Shown here in pieces: positions 7,021-14,522 of a stretch of DNA of 15,096 nucleotides. Numbering within the stretch: position 1 is the first letter of the stretch; each line of letters begins with the position of its first letter. The notes under the pieces were generated by a model. The model was not told the DNA's origin, searched no databases, and worked only from the letters and a program-made list of their open reading frames with translations. Both the position numbers and the translations under genes were made by a program. Source of the DNA: Ruminococcus sp. UBA4240 (GTDB taxonomy: Bacteria; Bacillota; Clostridia; Oscillospirales; Ruminococcaceae); the NCBI GenBank assembly GCA_002395525.1, contig DGXE01000028.1, positions 1 through 15,096 of the forward strand. Direction: 5' to 3'.

Positions 7021-7108
7021 GGCAAGACAGACAACAGAGCGGTTTTGCGGTCAGAGGTTCTCTATACATCGAGAAAGAATCAGTATGAAAACGGTTATCA
7101 AGCAGCAA

Positions 7109-7132
7109 AGCCGCCGGACAAGTCCGGCGGCT
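7109..7132 (-). terminator. Terminator hairpin of the GntR-ABC operon
   Basis: A perfect inverted repeat, AGCCGCCGGAC (7109-7119) and GTCCGGCGGCT (7122-7132), starts five bases after the stop codon of the permease gene. On the minus strand it is followed by TTTGCTGCTT, so the T run is short. A Rho-independent terminator is still the best reading. The remaining 7021-7108 shows no gene. Confidence 0.65.
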
Positions 7133-7137
7133 CATTA

Positions 7138-9360
7138 TCAGTCTGCGTATTTGTTCCTGTATTCCTCTATCTGCTTCCTTACATCTGCGTCAAGCATATC
7201 ACCGTAGCAGTCAAGAAATACTTCTATCTCTTTCCCGCTGCGATAAGAAGAATCATAGAGCAGATCCTTCACATAGCTGTCTACAAACACTTTTCTTGCA
7301 ATGTCACTGTAGGCACGGGGAATTGCCCACCCCTCCAGCATGAAGTCCGCATCATAGCCTGCATAGTCATATATCGCCGCATGGACAAGGGTATCTATGT
7401 CCGGGTCATACACCAGCTCCTGTGAGGGCAGATGCAGCCATGTCTTCACAAGGGCGCTGTCATCGTAGAATCCAAAGCTTCCATAGCCTGCAACAGCGGG
7501 TATCTCCGTACCCGTCAGGCACTCTGCCATCTCAATGCTCACAAGCCTCATATTATATTCCGTAGTGGGAACGGCAAGCTGTGACAGGCTCTTTTTCTGT
7601 CTTCCCTGCTGTGCATTCTCTATCAGAGACAGGGTATTCCTGTAGCTGTCATCCAGATAGGCAACGTACCGTGGAGAGGCCTTATCACCTACGGAGAGAA
7701 GATATACCCTGCTGTATCCTCTGGTATACTGCTCCACGGTCTGTGCCTCTATATCAGCTTTCAGCGCCTCACACAAAGCATTTTCAAAGCTTTCATCCCG
7801 TCGGATGCCTATGGTACTGTCAGCAAACACCTCCGGGTAGCTCCCGTAAAACTCGGGGCTTACCGCATTGAGATAGATCTTATCACCCCGTTGATTTTTT
7901 ATTATTGTCTCCATCCCCTCAAAGCGCAGTCTTTTTCCCTCTTGTGTGCAGTCTATGGGGGAGAGATTCTCATATATCCACTCTAAGGGGACACCGCCAA
8001 ACGTCCTTGACACATACCTGCCGGACCTCAGCCTGTACACCAGAGAAAACACCTGTGTGCCTTTACGCTCCGGATTTTGCACTATCATTTTGTGAAATGC
8101 CGTCACACGGGCGATATTGTCCCTGTCCTCTATGCACCAGCCCCCCTCCGGCTCCGAAAGGCCGTTGTCATAGAAATCGTGGTACTCCGACTGATACATT
8201 CCCGTATAGCTTATGAACACCTTATCCACCGCCATATTTGCGGGAACGTAGTTGTTCACCCCGAAAAGATGCGTGTTATACACAAGCAGGAATATCCCGA
8301 ATGCTGCCGCTACGGATATGGCATAGCCTATGGCGATGCGCTTTATCTTCTTGAAACCTCTGTAGCGGATAACGCCCATAATGAGGTAGAACACTGCTGT
8401 TATTATCACAGCGGGGATCATGGTGTCCTCATCCATGAACATGAGCATCATCACGATGCAAACCACGCAGCAGCCCGTCACCCCGAAGTAGAAGGCATCG
8501 TACACCACAGGCTCCCCTGTTGACTCCGCCTTTCTTATGCGGAATACAAGGTATGCGCACACACCGTACAGCACCGTGAACACAAGGAAGATTATCACCC
8601 ATCTGAGCAGGGGTATATACATCCTTGCATCCGAATAAAGATTGTCTATATACTCCACCCCGTAGATAAAGCCGCCGATGGGGGAGAAATAGGGGAGGCT
8701 GCCCATAATGCGGGAGATGGCGTTTTCCTCATCCCCCACTATGAGAACAAGTGCAGGGAGGGCTGCCAGAAGGCCGTTGAGCACACAGGTATAGAGGGTG
8801 GCTTCAAGCCTGCTGCCGCACAGCACCGTGGTCAGCACACAGGTGGTGTATGCCATTGCCATGATAAGCACAGCCATAGTGATCCCTGCGGGCAGGCATT
8901 TTGCCATGTAGGCAAAGTCATCCGCCCAGCCCTTTTCCCAGCTGAGGGAATTTACAACTATGAGCAGAATGATGGATATGATGTGGGCACCCAGAAAGGG
9001 CAGCTCATAGGAGCAGAGCCCCCCGAAGAAATCCGCAATGAACCGCTGCTTCCGAGACAGTGGGAGAGCCATTCGCTTATCCACCTCTGTGCGGGTGTGG
9101 AGATAGGTAAAGGAGGATGCCACATTCCCCAGCCCCAGGAAAAATGCGATGATAGCGGAAAAGACAGCTATGACAGAATAAAAGTCTATATCCACATTAT
9201 GCTGACCCACTGTCAGGTACTGTATGATAACAGCTGACAGCAGAAGGGGCAGGCTCATGAGATTGAGCACAAAGCTTATTATCATAAGTTTGCGGTTGGC
9301 ACGCCCTGTTTCCCTGAATTCATGGACGAATGCAGGGGTGAAAAGCTTACTTGCTGACAT
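7138..9360 (-). CDS. ABC-2-type transporter permease with large C-terminal domain
   Basis: A 740-residue membrane protein encoded directly after its ATPase. About nine hydrophobic segments can be read near residues 25-49, 60-84, 119-138, 158-181, 188-208, 251-273, 287-309, 314-333 and 342-361. Residues 362-740 form a long hydrophilic tail, mixed alpha/beta by composition, probably outside the membrane. Clostridial permeases paired with YtrA-type regulators often have such a tail (DUF6449-like; recalled, not searched). The ATG at 9360 follows AAAGGAGG by nine bases, and MSASKLF is a natural start; a longer in-frame reading from 9447 lies inside the ATPase gene and is rejected. It overlaps the ATPase gene by 14 bases, suggesting translational coupling. 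Substrate unknown; efflux of a peptide or antibiotic-like compound is a guess from context. Confidence 0.85.
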   Translation of the reverse strand: MSASKLFTPAFVHEFRETGRANRKLMIISFVLNLMSLPLLLSAVIIQYLTVGQHNVDIDFYSVIAVFSAIIAFFLGLGNVASSFTYLHTRTEVDKRMALPLSRKQRFIADFFGGLCSYELPFLGAHIISIILLIVVNSLSWEKGWADDFAYMAKCLPAGITMAVLIMAMAYTTCVLTTVLCGSRLEATLYTCVLNGLLAALPALVLIVGDEENAISRIMGSLPYFSPIGGFIYGVEYIDNLYSDARMYIPLLRWVIIFLVFTVLYGVCAYLVFRIRKAESTGEPVVYDAFYFGVTGCCVVCIVMMLMFMDEDTMIPAVIITAVFYLIMGVIRYRGFKKIKRIAIGYAISVAAAFGIFLLVYNTHLFGVNNYVPANMAVDKVFISYTGMYQSEYHDFYDNGLSEPEGGWCIEDRDNIARVTAFHKMIVQNPERKGTQVFSLVYRLRSGRYVSRTFGGVPLEWIYENLSPIDCTQEGKRLRFEGMETIIKNQRGDKIYLNAVSPEFYGSYPEVFADSTIGIRRDESFENALCEALKADIEAQTVEQYTRGYSRVYLLSVGDKASPRYVAYLDDSYRNTLSLIENAQQGRQKKSLSQLAVPTTEYNMRLVSIEMAECLTGTEIPAVAGYGSFGFYDDSALVKTWLHLPSQELVYDPDIDTLVHAAIYDYAGYDADFMLEGWAIPRAYSDIARKVFVDSYVKDLLYDSSYRSGKEIEVFLDCYGDMLDADVRKQIEEYRNKYAD

Positions 9361-10282
9361 TTGTCTCTGCCTCCTTTCCGCTGACAGCCCGGAGCATATC
9401 TGCCGAATAGCCCAGACCCTCCATCTCATAGATGAACACCTCTTCAAGGGTGAGGGGTATCACATCGCAGAATACAGGGGACAGGGGCTCCATAGCCTTC
9501 CTTATGTCCTCCTCGCTGCCCTTTATTATAATATAGTGTACCGAGCCGCTCACCTCATGGTGCAAAGGTGAGAGGGCTGCTATCTGACTGTCGTCGGGGG
9601 CTGATGCAAAGGCGCACTGCACCTTGTGTACATCACCCTTTACGCTGTCGATGTCACGGGTGAAGAGTATCCTCCCCTGATGGAGCATGGTCACGGTGTC
9701 GCACATCTCGTTTATCTCCGCTAAGTTGTGGGAGGAGATGATGACCGTCAGCTGCCTGTCCAGCATGGCATCCACCAGCATACGCTTCACGATTATCCTC
9801 ATGGTGGGGTCAAGGCCGTCAAACGCCTCATCCAGCAGAAGTATCTCCGTGCCGGAGGAAAGGCCTGTGATGACCACTGCCTGCCTCTTCATACCCTTTG
9901 AAAAGGTGTCGAGCCTGCGCTTTTCCGGCAGATTAACAGCCCTGCACAGCCTGTCGAACAGCTCCTTGTCGAATTTGGGATAAAAGCCGCTGTAAAAGCG
10001 CCTCAAGTCCCCCAGTGTCATGGAGCCGAACTGCACCGTTTCATCGTTGATGAAAAACACCTTTTCCATAACGGCGGGGTCGTCATATACATCCCTGCCG
10101 TCAATTGTCACTCTGCCGCTGTCGGGCTTGTACACCCCCGATATGAGCCGCAGTATGGTGGATTTGCCCGCACCGTTGGAGCCTAACAGCCCGAATGCGG
10201 TGCCTGCGGGTATCTCCATATCCGCATCGTTCAGGGCGGCAAACTCGCCGAAGCGCTTCACCGTCTGTTCAAGTTTTATCAT
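9347..10282 (-). CDS. ABC transporter ATP-binding protein
   Basis: A 311-residue ABC ATPase that would power the adjacent permease from the cytoplasmic face. Walker A GSNGAGKST is at 34-42, a divergent signature FSKGMKRQ at 127-134 (LSGGQ is usual), Walker B ILLLDEA with D-loop at 147-158, and the switch histidine H185 in ISSHN. The Q-loop region (VFFINDETVQF) lacks an obvious glutamine at the usual place. A C-terminal extension of about 90 residues follows the core. MIKLE at 10282 is chosen because GAGGG lies six bases upstream and the family starts here; ATG at 10303 is a possible alternative with a weaker AAGGA site. The gene overlaps the GntR gene by 14 bases and the permease gene by 14, so all three are probably coupled. 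Confidence 0.92.
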   Translation of the reverse strand: MIKLEQTVKRFGEFAALNDADMEIPAGTAFGLLGSNGAGKSTILRLISGVYKPDSGRVTIDGRDVYDDPAVMEKVFFINDETVQFGSMTLGDLRRFYSGFYPKFDKELFDRLCRAVNLPEKRRLDTFSKGMKRQAVVITGLSSGTEILLLDEAFDGLDPTMRIIVKRMLVDAMLDRQLTVIISSHNLAEINEMCDTVTMLHQGRILFTRDIDSVKGDVHKVQCAFASAPDDSQIAALSPLHHEVSGSVHYIIIKGSEEDIRKAMEPLSPVFCDVIPLTLEEVFIYEMEGLGYSADMLRAVSGKEAETNVSK

Positions 10283-10649
10283 TCTTTCCCTCTCCCTCAT
10301 CAATTATGTCCTTCAGCTCACCCGGGGCAAGCCCCGCCTTCAGGGCATCATCCACTGCATCCGAAAATCTCTCCCGGGCAGCGGCCTTTATGACCTCATC
10401 ATGGCTGTCCGCCAGAAACACGCCCCGCCCCGGCACGGAATAGACTATGCCGTCCCGCTCCAGCGCTGCATACGCCTTTGTAACGGTGTTGGGGTTTATA
10501 CCCAGCGCCTTTGATTCCTCACGCACCGAAGGCAGCTTGTCCCCGGGGCGCAGAACGCCCTTTGCGGCAAGCTCCGCCACGCTTCTGCAAAGCTGCTCAT
10601 ACACGGGCACACGGCTGCGCACATCTATATCGAACAAATCACACACCAC
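10269..10649 (-). CDS. GntR-family transcriptional regulator, YtrA subfamily
   Basis: A 126-residue repressor with an N-terminal GntR winged helix: VPVYEQLCRSVAELAAKGVLRPGDKLPSVRE (14-44), a recognition helix near INPNTVTKAYAALERDG (51-67), and the wing VPGRGVF (72-78). Only about 45 residues follow, the short tail that marks the YtrA subfamily, which typically controls an adjacent ABC transporter operon in Firmicutes. The start codon is GTG at 10649, followed by a second GTG; AGGA lies seven bases upstream of the first. It is the first gene of the operon. A perfect palindrome covers its promoter, so autorepression is likely. The inducing ligand is unknown. Confidence 0.92.
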   Translation of the reverse strand: MVCDLFDIDVRSRVPVYEQLCRSVAELAAKGVLRPGDKLPSVREESKALGINPNTVTKAYAALERDGIVYSVPGRGVFLADSHDEVIKAAARERFSDAVDDALKAGLAPGELKDIIDEGEGKNDKT

Positions 10650-10668
10650 CTTTCTTTCCTCGTTATCC

Positions 10669-10697
10669 TAACTGTACTATCTATGTTAGTACAGTTA
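10669..10697 (-). promoter_or_regulatory. Operator: 11+11 perfect inverted repeat at the GntR promoter
   Basis: TAACTGTACTA (10669-10679), seven bases, and TAGTACAGTTA (10687-10697) are perfectly complementary arms. The right arm enters the -10 box, and the palindrome covers the predicted transcription start and beyond. A dimeric YtrA-type repressor bound here would block RNA polymerase. Confidence 0.85.
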
Positions 10698-10722
10698 TAC
10701 CATAAAAATTTTCCCTTGTCAA
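10694..10722 (-). promoter_or_regulatory. Promoter of the GntR-ABC operon
   Basis: On the minus strand TTGACA (10722-10717), 17 bases, TATAAC (10699-10694), with TG one base before the -10 (extended -10). The predicted start is near 10687, inside the operator. Confidence 0.85.
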
Positions 10723-10822
10723 GGGGTTTTCATAAATTTCCCAGGAATTTTTTAGAAAAGGGCAGAAAAATCCCCCGGATCTATCCCTCTGTCTGTCATC
10801 TTTGCACATCACAAATTCTTCA

Positions 10823-10851
10823 TTGACTTGATCCCGGACGTGTGATATAAT
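10823..10851 (+). promoter_or_regulatory. Promoter of the HipA-like kinase gene
   Basis: TTGACT (10823-10828), 17 bases, TATAAT (10846-10851), with an extended -10 (TGA before TATAAT). Only the last base of the -35 departs from consensus. The predicted leader is about 26 bases. Confidence 0.85.
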
Positions 10852-10883
10852 AACATCAATGCCGGGTAAAAGGGGGGAAAACC

Positions 10884-12038
10884 ATGGAAGAGCAATCATA
10901 TATCCTGAAGCTTTTTGACACTGATCTGATAGAATTTGTACTGACAAAGGAAAAGCTTACCGATACAGCGTGCAGGATCATTTCCTTCAATGATGAGAAA
11001 AAGGAGCTCCTGCCGATAGGAGTGGAACTTACAGGGGAGAGCCTGCTCTCATGGCTGAGATCCCGTACTATCCCCAAAAACCGGGGCTATGTGGATAAGA
11101 TCCTAAGTGTGTACGGACTTCACCACGGTGATATGATAGGCACACTGAACCTGTGCTATGGGCTTTCCCTGAATGACAGCTACTGGATAGTGCCCGTGTC
11201 CTTTGGCGGCAGCTTTGATGAGTACGATCTCTATGACAACGAGTTTTACAAGCCCCTCTCCCTGATAGCCTATACCGGCTACGGTACGGTCAGAGCCAGT
11301 GGCTTCTCCTCCTCACCGGAATTTACCACAAACGGTATGCTGCGAAAGGGGTGGCGCCGTTTGCAGGGGAAAATATATCTCTACAAGGGCGGCACCGAGG
11401 GCGCAGCAAACACCGGCAGAGAGCCCTTCTCCGAATACTATGCATCCCAGATAGCCGATGCCATGGGGCTTTATCACGTTCCATACACCCTTGCAAGCTG
11501 GAAGAAGCAGGTGTGCTCACGGTGCGAGCTGTTTACAGACAAATACACCTCATATGTCCCCATATGCAGATTCGGAGATTTCCACGATCTTATAGAGATA
11601 AGCAGCTTTATCAAATCACTGGGCGGGGATATCCATGACAGCTTTGCGGATATGCTGATATTTGACTGCCTTATATATAATGAGGACAGGCATCAGGGAA
11701 ATTTCGGGCTGCTCCTTGACAGCCGTACAAATAAGGTGCTTTCCTTTGCACCTGTCTTTGACAACGGCATGGGGCTTTTCCCCTTCGCAATGGATGATGA
11801 TATCAGCGACCTTGACAGATATGCCCGGACAAGGGTATCCGCCTTCAACGTATCCTTTGACGATATTGCAGCGGAGTTTATCTCTGACAGGCAAAGGGCA
11901 AAGCTGAGAAAGGTGCTGACCTTCTCCTTCAAAAGGCACGAAAGATACACTATACCCAACTCCGACAATGCACAGCGGCTTAAGTATCTGGAGGCATTTG
12001 TCAGAAAAAGGGCAGCCACGCTGCTGGATATGACCTAA
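10884..12038 (+). CDS. Stand-alone HipA-like kinase
   Basis: A 384-residue protein whose second half resembles the HipA/CtkA serine-threonine kinase fold. Visible elements are a basic strand pair RKGWRRLQGKIYLYKGG (154-170) with a candidate ATP-binding lysine, the catalytic-loop motif YNEDRHQGN (265-273) with D268 as likely base, and the metal-binding FDNG (292-295). The N-terminal ~130 residues are not clearly the HipA N-domain, so the assignment rests on the C-terminal motifs. HipA kinases usually pair with a HipB antitoxin; no helix-turn-helix partner is adjacent, so a toxin-antitoxin role is not supported. The ATG follows AGGGGGG by six bases. The gene is divergent from the GntR-ABC operon and convergent with typA. 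The target is unknown. Confidence 0.72.
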   Translation: MEEQSYILKLFDTDLIEFVLTKEKLTDTACRIISFNDEKKELLPIGVELTGESLLSWLRSRTIPKNRGYVDKILSVYGLHHGDMIGTLNLCYGLSLNDSYWIVPVSFGGSFDEYDLYDNEFYKPLSLIAYTGYGTVRASGFSSSPEFTTNGMLRKGWRRLQGKIYLYKGGTEGAANTGREPFSEYYASQIADAMGLYHVPYTLASWKKQVCSRCELFTDKYTSYVPICRFGDFHDLIEISSFIKSLGGDIHDSFADMLIFDCLIYNEDRHQGNFGLLLDSRTNKVLSFAPVFDNGMGLFPFAMDDDISDLDRYARTRVSAFNVSFDDIAAEFISDRQRAKLRKVLTFSFKRHERYTIPNSDNAQRLKYLEAFVRKRAATLLDMT

Positions 12039-12046
12039 ACGACATT

Positions 12047-12076
12047 AAAAAAGACCGCCTTTGGACAGGCGGTCTT
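12047..12076. terminator. Shared terminator of the kinase gene and typA
   Basis: AAGACCGCCT (12051-12060), a 6-base loop, and AGGCGGTCTT (12067-12076) form a perfect 10-bp stem. On the minus strand it is followed by six T (12052-12047), a strong Rho-independent terminator for typA, starting 15 bases after its stop. On the plus strand the T run is weaker (TTGTTCGTT) but may also stop the kinase transcript. Confidence 0.88.
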
Positions 12077-12091
12077 GTTCGTTACAGTATG

Positions 12092-13915
12092 TCATCCGTT
12101 CAGCTTTGCGTTTGTCTTTGCACGGAGCTGGTTGTCAAGTATCCTCTTGCGTATGCGTATGGACTTGGGAGTTACCTCCATCAGCTCATCATCTGCCAGA
12201 AATTCAAGACTTTCCTCCAGTGAGAGCTTTCTGGGGGGGATAAGGCGCAGGGCATCATCGGAGCCGCTGGCACGGGTGTTGGTAAGGTGCTTCTTCTTGC
12301 ACACGTTCACCACCAGATCCTGTGACTTGGGGGATGCACCAACTACCATACCCTCATATACGGGAGTGCCTGCCCCTATGAAGAGAGAACCTCTCTCCTG
12401 TGCGTTGTAAAGGCCGTAGGTAACGGCTTCACCTGTCTCAAAGCTGATAAGGGAGCCTGTGAGACGGCGGGGGATCTCCCCCTTGTAGGGCTGATAGCTG
12501 TCAAATATGCTGCTCATGACACCCTCGCCCTTGGTATCCGTCAGGAACTCAGACTTGTAGCCGAAAAGTCCTCTTGAGGGCACGATAAATTCAAGGCGCA
12601 TACGGCTGCCCTGGGGGTGCATAGCCACAAGCTCCCCCTTGCGGGTGCCCATTTTCTCCATGACTGTGCCCTGTGACTCGGCGGGAACATCTATCACAAG
12701 CCTTTCCATAGGCTCGCACATTACCCCGTCTATCTCCTTCATCAGCACCCTGGGAGTGGACACAGCCAGCTCATAGCCCTCCCTGCGCATATTCTCGATG
12801 AGGATGGAAAGGTGCATCTCACCTCTGCCGCATACCTTGAAGGCATCGGTGCTGTCGGTGTCGCTGACACGCAGGGACACATCACGCAGCACCTCTTTAT
12901 AAAGGCGCTCACGCAGCTGACGGGAGGTGACGAACTTACCCTCTCTGCCTGCAAAGGGGCTGTCATTTACGGAGAAGGTCATCTCCACCGTGGGCTCGCT
13001 TATCTTCACGAAGGGAAGGGGCTCATAGTTATCCGCATCGCACAGGGTATCGCCTATGGTGATGTTCTCTATGCCGGATATCCACACGATATCCCCTACT
13101 GTGGCCTCCTGCACATCACGCTTTGCAAGCCCCTCTATCTGGCTCACGGTGACGATCTTGGAGCGGTATGGCGCCTTTGTCTCGTGGTAGTCTCCCACCA
13201 TGACCTGCTCATTTACCCTGATAACGCCTCTCTCAATGCGGCCTATGCCCATGCGCCCCACATAGTCGTTGTAGTCGATGGAGGATATGAGCATCTGGGC
13301 AGGGCCGTTCTCATCCCCCTCGGGTGCGGGGATATAGTCGAGTATGGTGTCAAACAGGGGCTTTAAGTCGGTGCCTGCCTCATACTGGGAGATGGAGCAG
13401 GTTCCTGCACGGCCGGAGCAGAACAGGATCGGGCTTTCAAGCTGTTCATCACTGGCATCAAGGTCAAGGAGCAGCTCCAAGACCTCATCGCCTATCTCAT
13501 CAAGCCTTGCATCCGGGCGGTCGATCTTGTTGACTACTATTATAATGCGGTGGCCAAGCTCCAGTGCCTTTGACAGCACAAAGCGTGTCTGGGGCATGGG
13601 ACCCTCAGCCGCATCCACCAGCAGCAGAACGCCGTCCACCATTTTGAGCACTCTCTCCACCTCGCCGCCGAAGTCTGCGTGGCCCGGGGTGTCGATGATG
13701 TTTATCTTTACATCCTTGTACATAACGGAGGTGTTCTTTGCCAGTATGGTGATGCCCCTCTCACGCTCGATGTCGTTGGAGTCCATCACACGCTCGGCTA
13801 CCTCCTGATTTTCCCTGAATGCGCCGCCCTGCTTGAGCATTTCGTCTACGAGAGTAGTCTTGCCGTGGTCAACGTGGGCGATGATAGCAATGTTTCTGAG
13901 ATCATTTCTTACCAT
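12092..13915 (-). CDS. typA: Ribosome-associated GTPase TypA/BipA
   Basis: A 607-residue translational GTPase related to EF-G that binds the ribosome and is needed for growth under stress or low temperature and for late 50S assembly in the species studied. G1 AHVDHGKTT is at 13-21, switch I RGITI at 53-57, G3 DTPGH at 75-79 and G4 NKID at 129-132. Domain II, the EF-G-like III and V domains and the BipA-specific C-terminus (ESLEFLADDELMEVTPKSIRIRK) follow, and the length is normal. The ATG at 13915 follows AAGGAG by seven bases; a longer in-frame reading from 13942 has no ribosome site and is rejected. The gene appears monocistronic, ending at a strong terminator. No convincing promoter could be read in 13916-14100. 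Confidence 0.97.
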   Translation of the reverse strand: MVRNDLRNIAIIAHVDHGKTTLVDEMLKQGGAFRENQEVAERVMDSNDIERERGITILAKNTSVMYKDVKINIIDTPGHADFGGEVERVLKMVDGVLLLVDAAEGPMPQTRFVLSKALELGHRIIIVVNKIDRPDARLDEIGDEVLELLLDLDASDEQLESPILFCSGRAGTCSISQYEAGTDLKPLFDTILDYIPAPEGDENGPAQMLISSIDYNDYVGRMGIGRIERGVIRVNEQVMVGDYHETKAPYRSKIVTVSQIEGLAKRDVQEATVGDIVWISGIENITIGDTLCDADNYEPLPFVKISEPTVEMTFSVNDSPFAGREGKFVTSRQLRERLYKEVLRDVSLRVSDTDSTDAFKVCGRGEMHLSILIENMRREGYELAVSTPRVLMKEIDGVMCEPMERLVIDVPAESQGTVMEKMGTRKGELVAMHPQGSRMRLEFIVPSRGLFGYKSEFLTDTKGEGVMSSIFDSYQPYKGEIPRRLTGSLISFETGEAVTYGLYNAQERGSLFIGAGTPVYEGMVVGASPKSQDLVVNVCKKKHLTNTRASGSDDALRLIPPRKLSLEESLEFLADDELMEVTPKSIRIRKRILDNQLRAKTNAKLNG

Positions 13916-14040
13916 ATGAAATCTCCTTAGCAAAATGTACAAAAATAGGCAAATTATTTTATTTATATTGCCGTTAATTTTGCGGATATGGTGGATTTTT
14001 GCTGTACAAAATCACAAAAGCCCCATTTAAGCAAAAATGC

Positions 14041-14074
14041 CTTGCGGGATGACCGTTTTTACAGTCAACGCAAG
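14041..14074. other. Imperfect hairpin in the typA upstream region
   Basis: CTTGCG (14041-14046) pairs with CGCAAG (14069-14074), and inside it TGAC (14050-14053) pairs with GTCA (14064-14067). On the minus strand it is followed by GCATTTTTGC. It could be a second terminator of the tRNA transcript or part of the typA leader. Otherwise 13916-14100 shows no gene. Confidence 0.35.
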
Positions 14075-14100
14075 ACAAATATAAGCGCATAGAAAAGATG

Positions 14101-14126
14101 TGCCCCATTTCTACTGAAATGGGGCA
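14101..14126 (-). terminator. Terminator of the tRNA transcript
   Basis: TGCCCCATTTC (14101-14111), a 4-base loop and GAAATGGGGCA (14116-14126) form a perfect 11-bp stem, one base beyond the tRNA-Tyr CCA end. On the minus strand it is followed by CATCTTTTC. Confidence 0.8.
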
Positions 14127-14127
14127 T

Positions 14128-14212
14128 TGGTGGAAGAGGGTGGATTCGAACCACCGAAGCCGGTGGCAACAGATTTACAGTCTGCCCCCTTTGACCGCTC
14201 GGGAACCTCTCC
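14128..14212 (-). tRNA. tRNA-Tyr (GTA), mosaic acceptor stem
   Basis: A class II tRNA of 85 bases with anticodon GTA (in CTGTAAA), a long variable arm, a perfect T arm (GGTGG, TTCGAAT, CCACC) and an encoded CCA at 14130-14128. The acceptor strands do not match: the 5' strand is GGAGAGG but the 3' strand CTCTTCC calls for GGAAGAG. Positions 4 and 6 become G-U wobbles and position 5 is an A-C mismatch. The encoded CCA is Firmicutes-like, whereas the 5' end sits in a Bacteroidetes-like context. It is best seen as two tRNA-Tyr genes joined in the conserved core. Confidence 0.9.
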
Positions 14213-14220
14213 AAAAATTT

Positions 14221-14294
14221 AGCCACCTGTCGGATTCGAACTGACGACCCCGAGATTACAAGTCACGTGCTCTGGCCAGCTGAGCTAAAGAGGC
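14221..14294 (-). tRNA. tRNA-Thr (TGT)
   Basis: A 74-base tRNA with anticodon TGT in CTTGTAA, D arm TAGCTCAGC...GAGC and T loop TTCGAAT. CCA is not encoded: the 3' end runs AGGTGGCTAAAT. Mismatches are visible: T-T at acceptor position 4-69, A-C at T-stem 52-62, and T-T at anticodon-stem 29-41. The tRNA-Thr then tRNA-Tyr order, eight bases apart, is that of the thrU-tyrU-glyT-thrT-tuf cluster known from E. coli, which I recall being kept in Bacteroidetes too. Confidence 0.88.
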
Positions 14295-14335
14295 ATTGTC
14301 GCCGATTGAATATTCCTTTCAGCCGAAATTGCGTG

Positions 14336-14366
14336 CAAAAGTACAACAAATTTTTGATATGGCAAA
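14336..14366 (-). promoter_or_regulatory. Bacteroidetes-type promoter for the tRNA genes
   Basis: On the minus strand TTTG (14366-14363), 19 bases, then TACTTTTG (14343-14336) fits the Bacteroidetes primary-sigma consensus TTTG-N19-21-TAnnTTTG. The predicted start is about 35 bases before tRNA-Thr. It is unlike the sigma-A promoters in the rest of the window. The flanking 14367-14522 is A/T-rich and shows no gene. Confidence 0.75.
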
Positions 14367-14522
14367 ATTATTTTGCATTTTTTTGTCATTTTTCGCATTT
14401 TTGCTACTTTTAGACTACATTTTCTCCGATTTTAGGTATTTTAGGCTACTCGTTGTTGTAATAATTGGTGGTTTTCTCGTAAGAAACTATGGAACCGTCC
14501 TGCCAATAACTACTAATGACGG

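Noticed and set aside
10269..12038. Toxin-antitoxin pair formed by the GntR regulator and the HipA-like kinase
   Set aside because: They are on opposite strands with separate promoters, and the regulator is of the YtrA ABC-operon type, not an XRE/HipB type.
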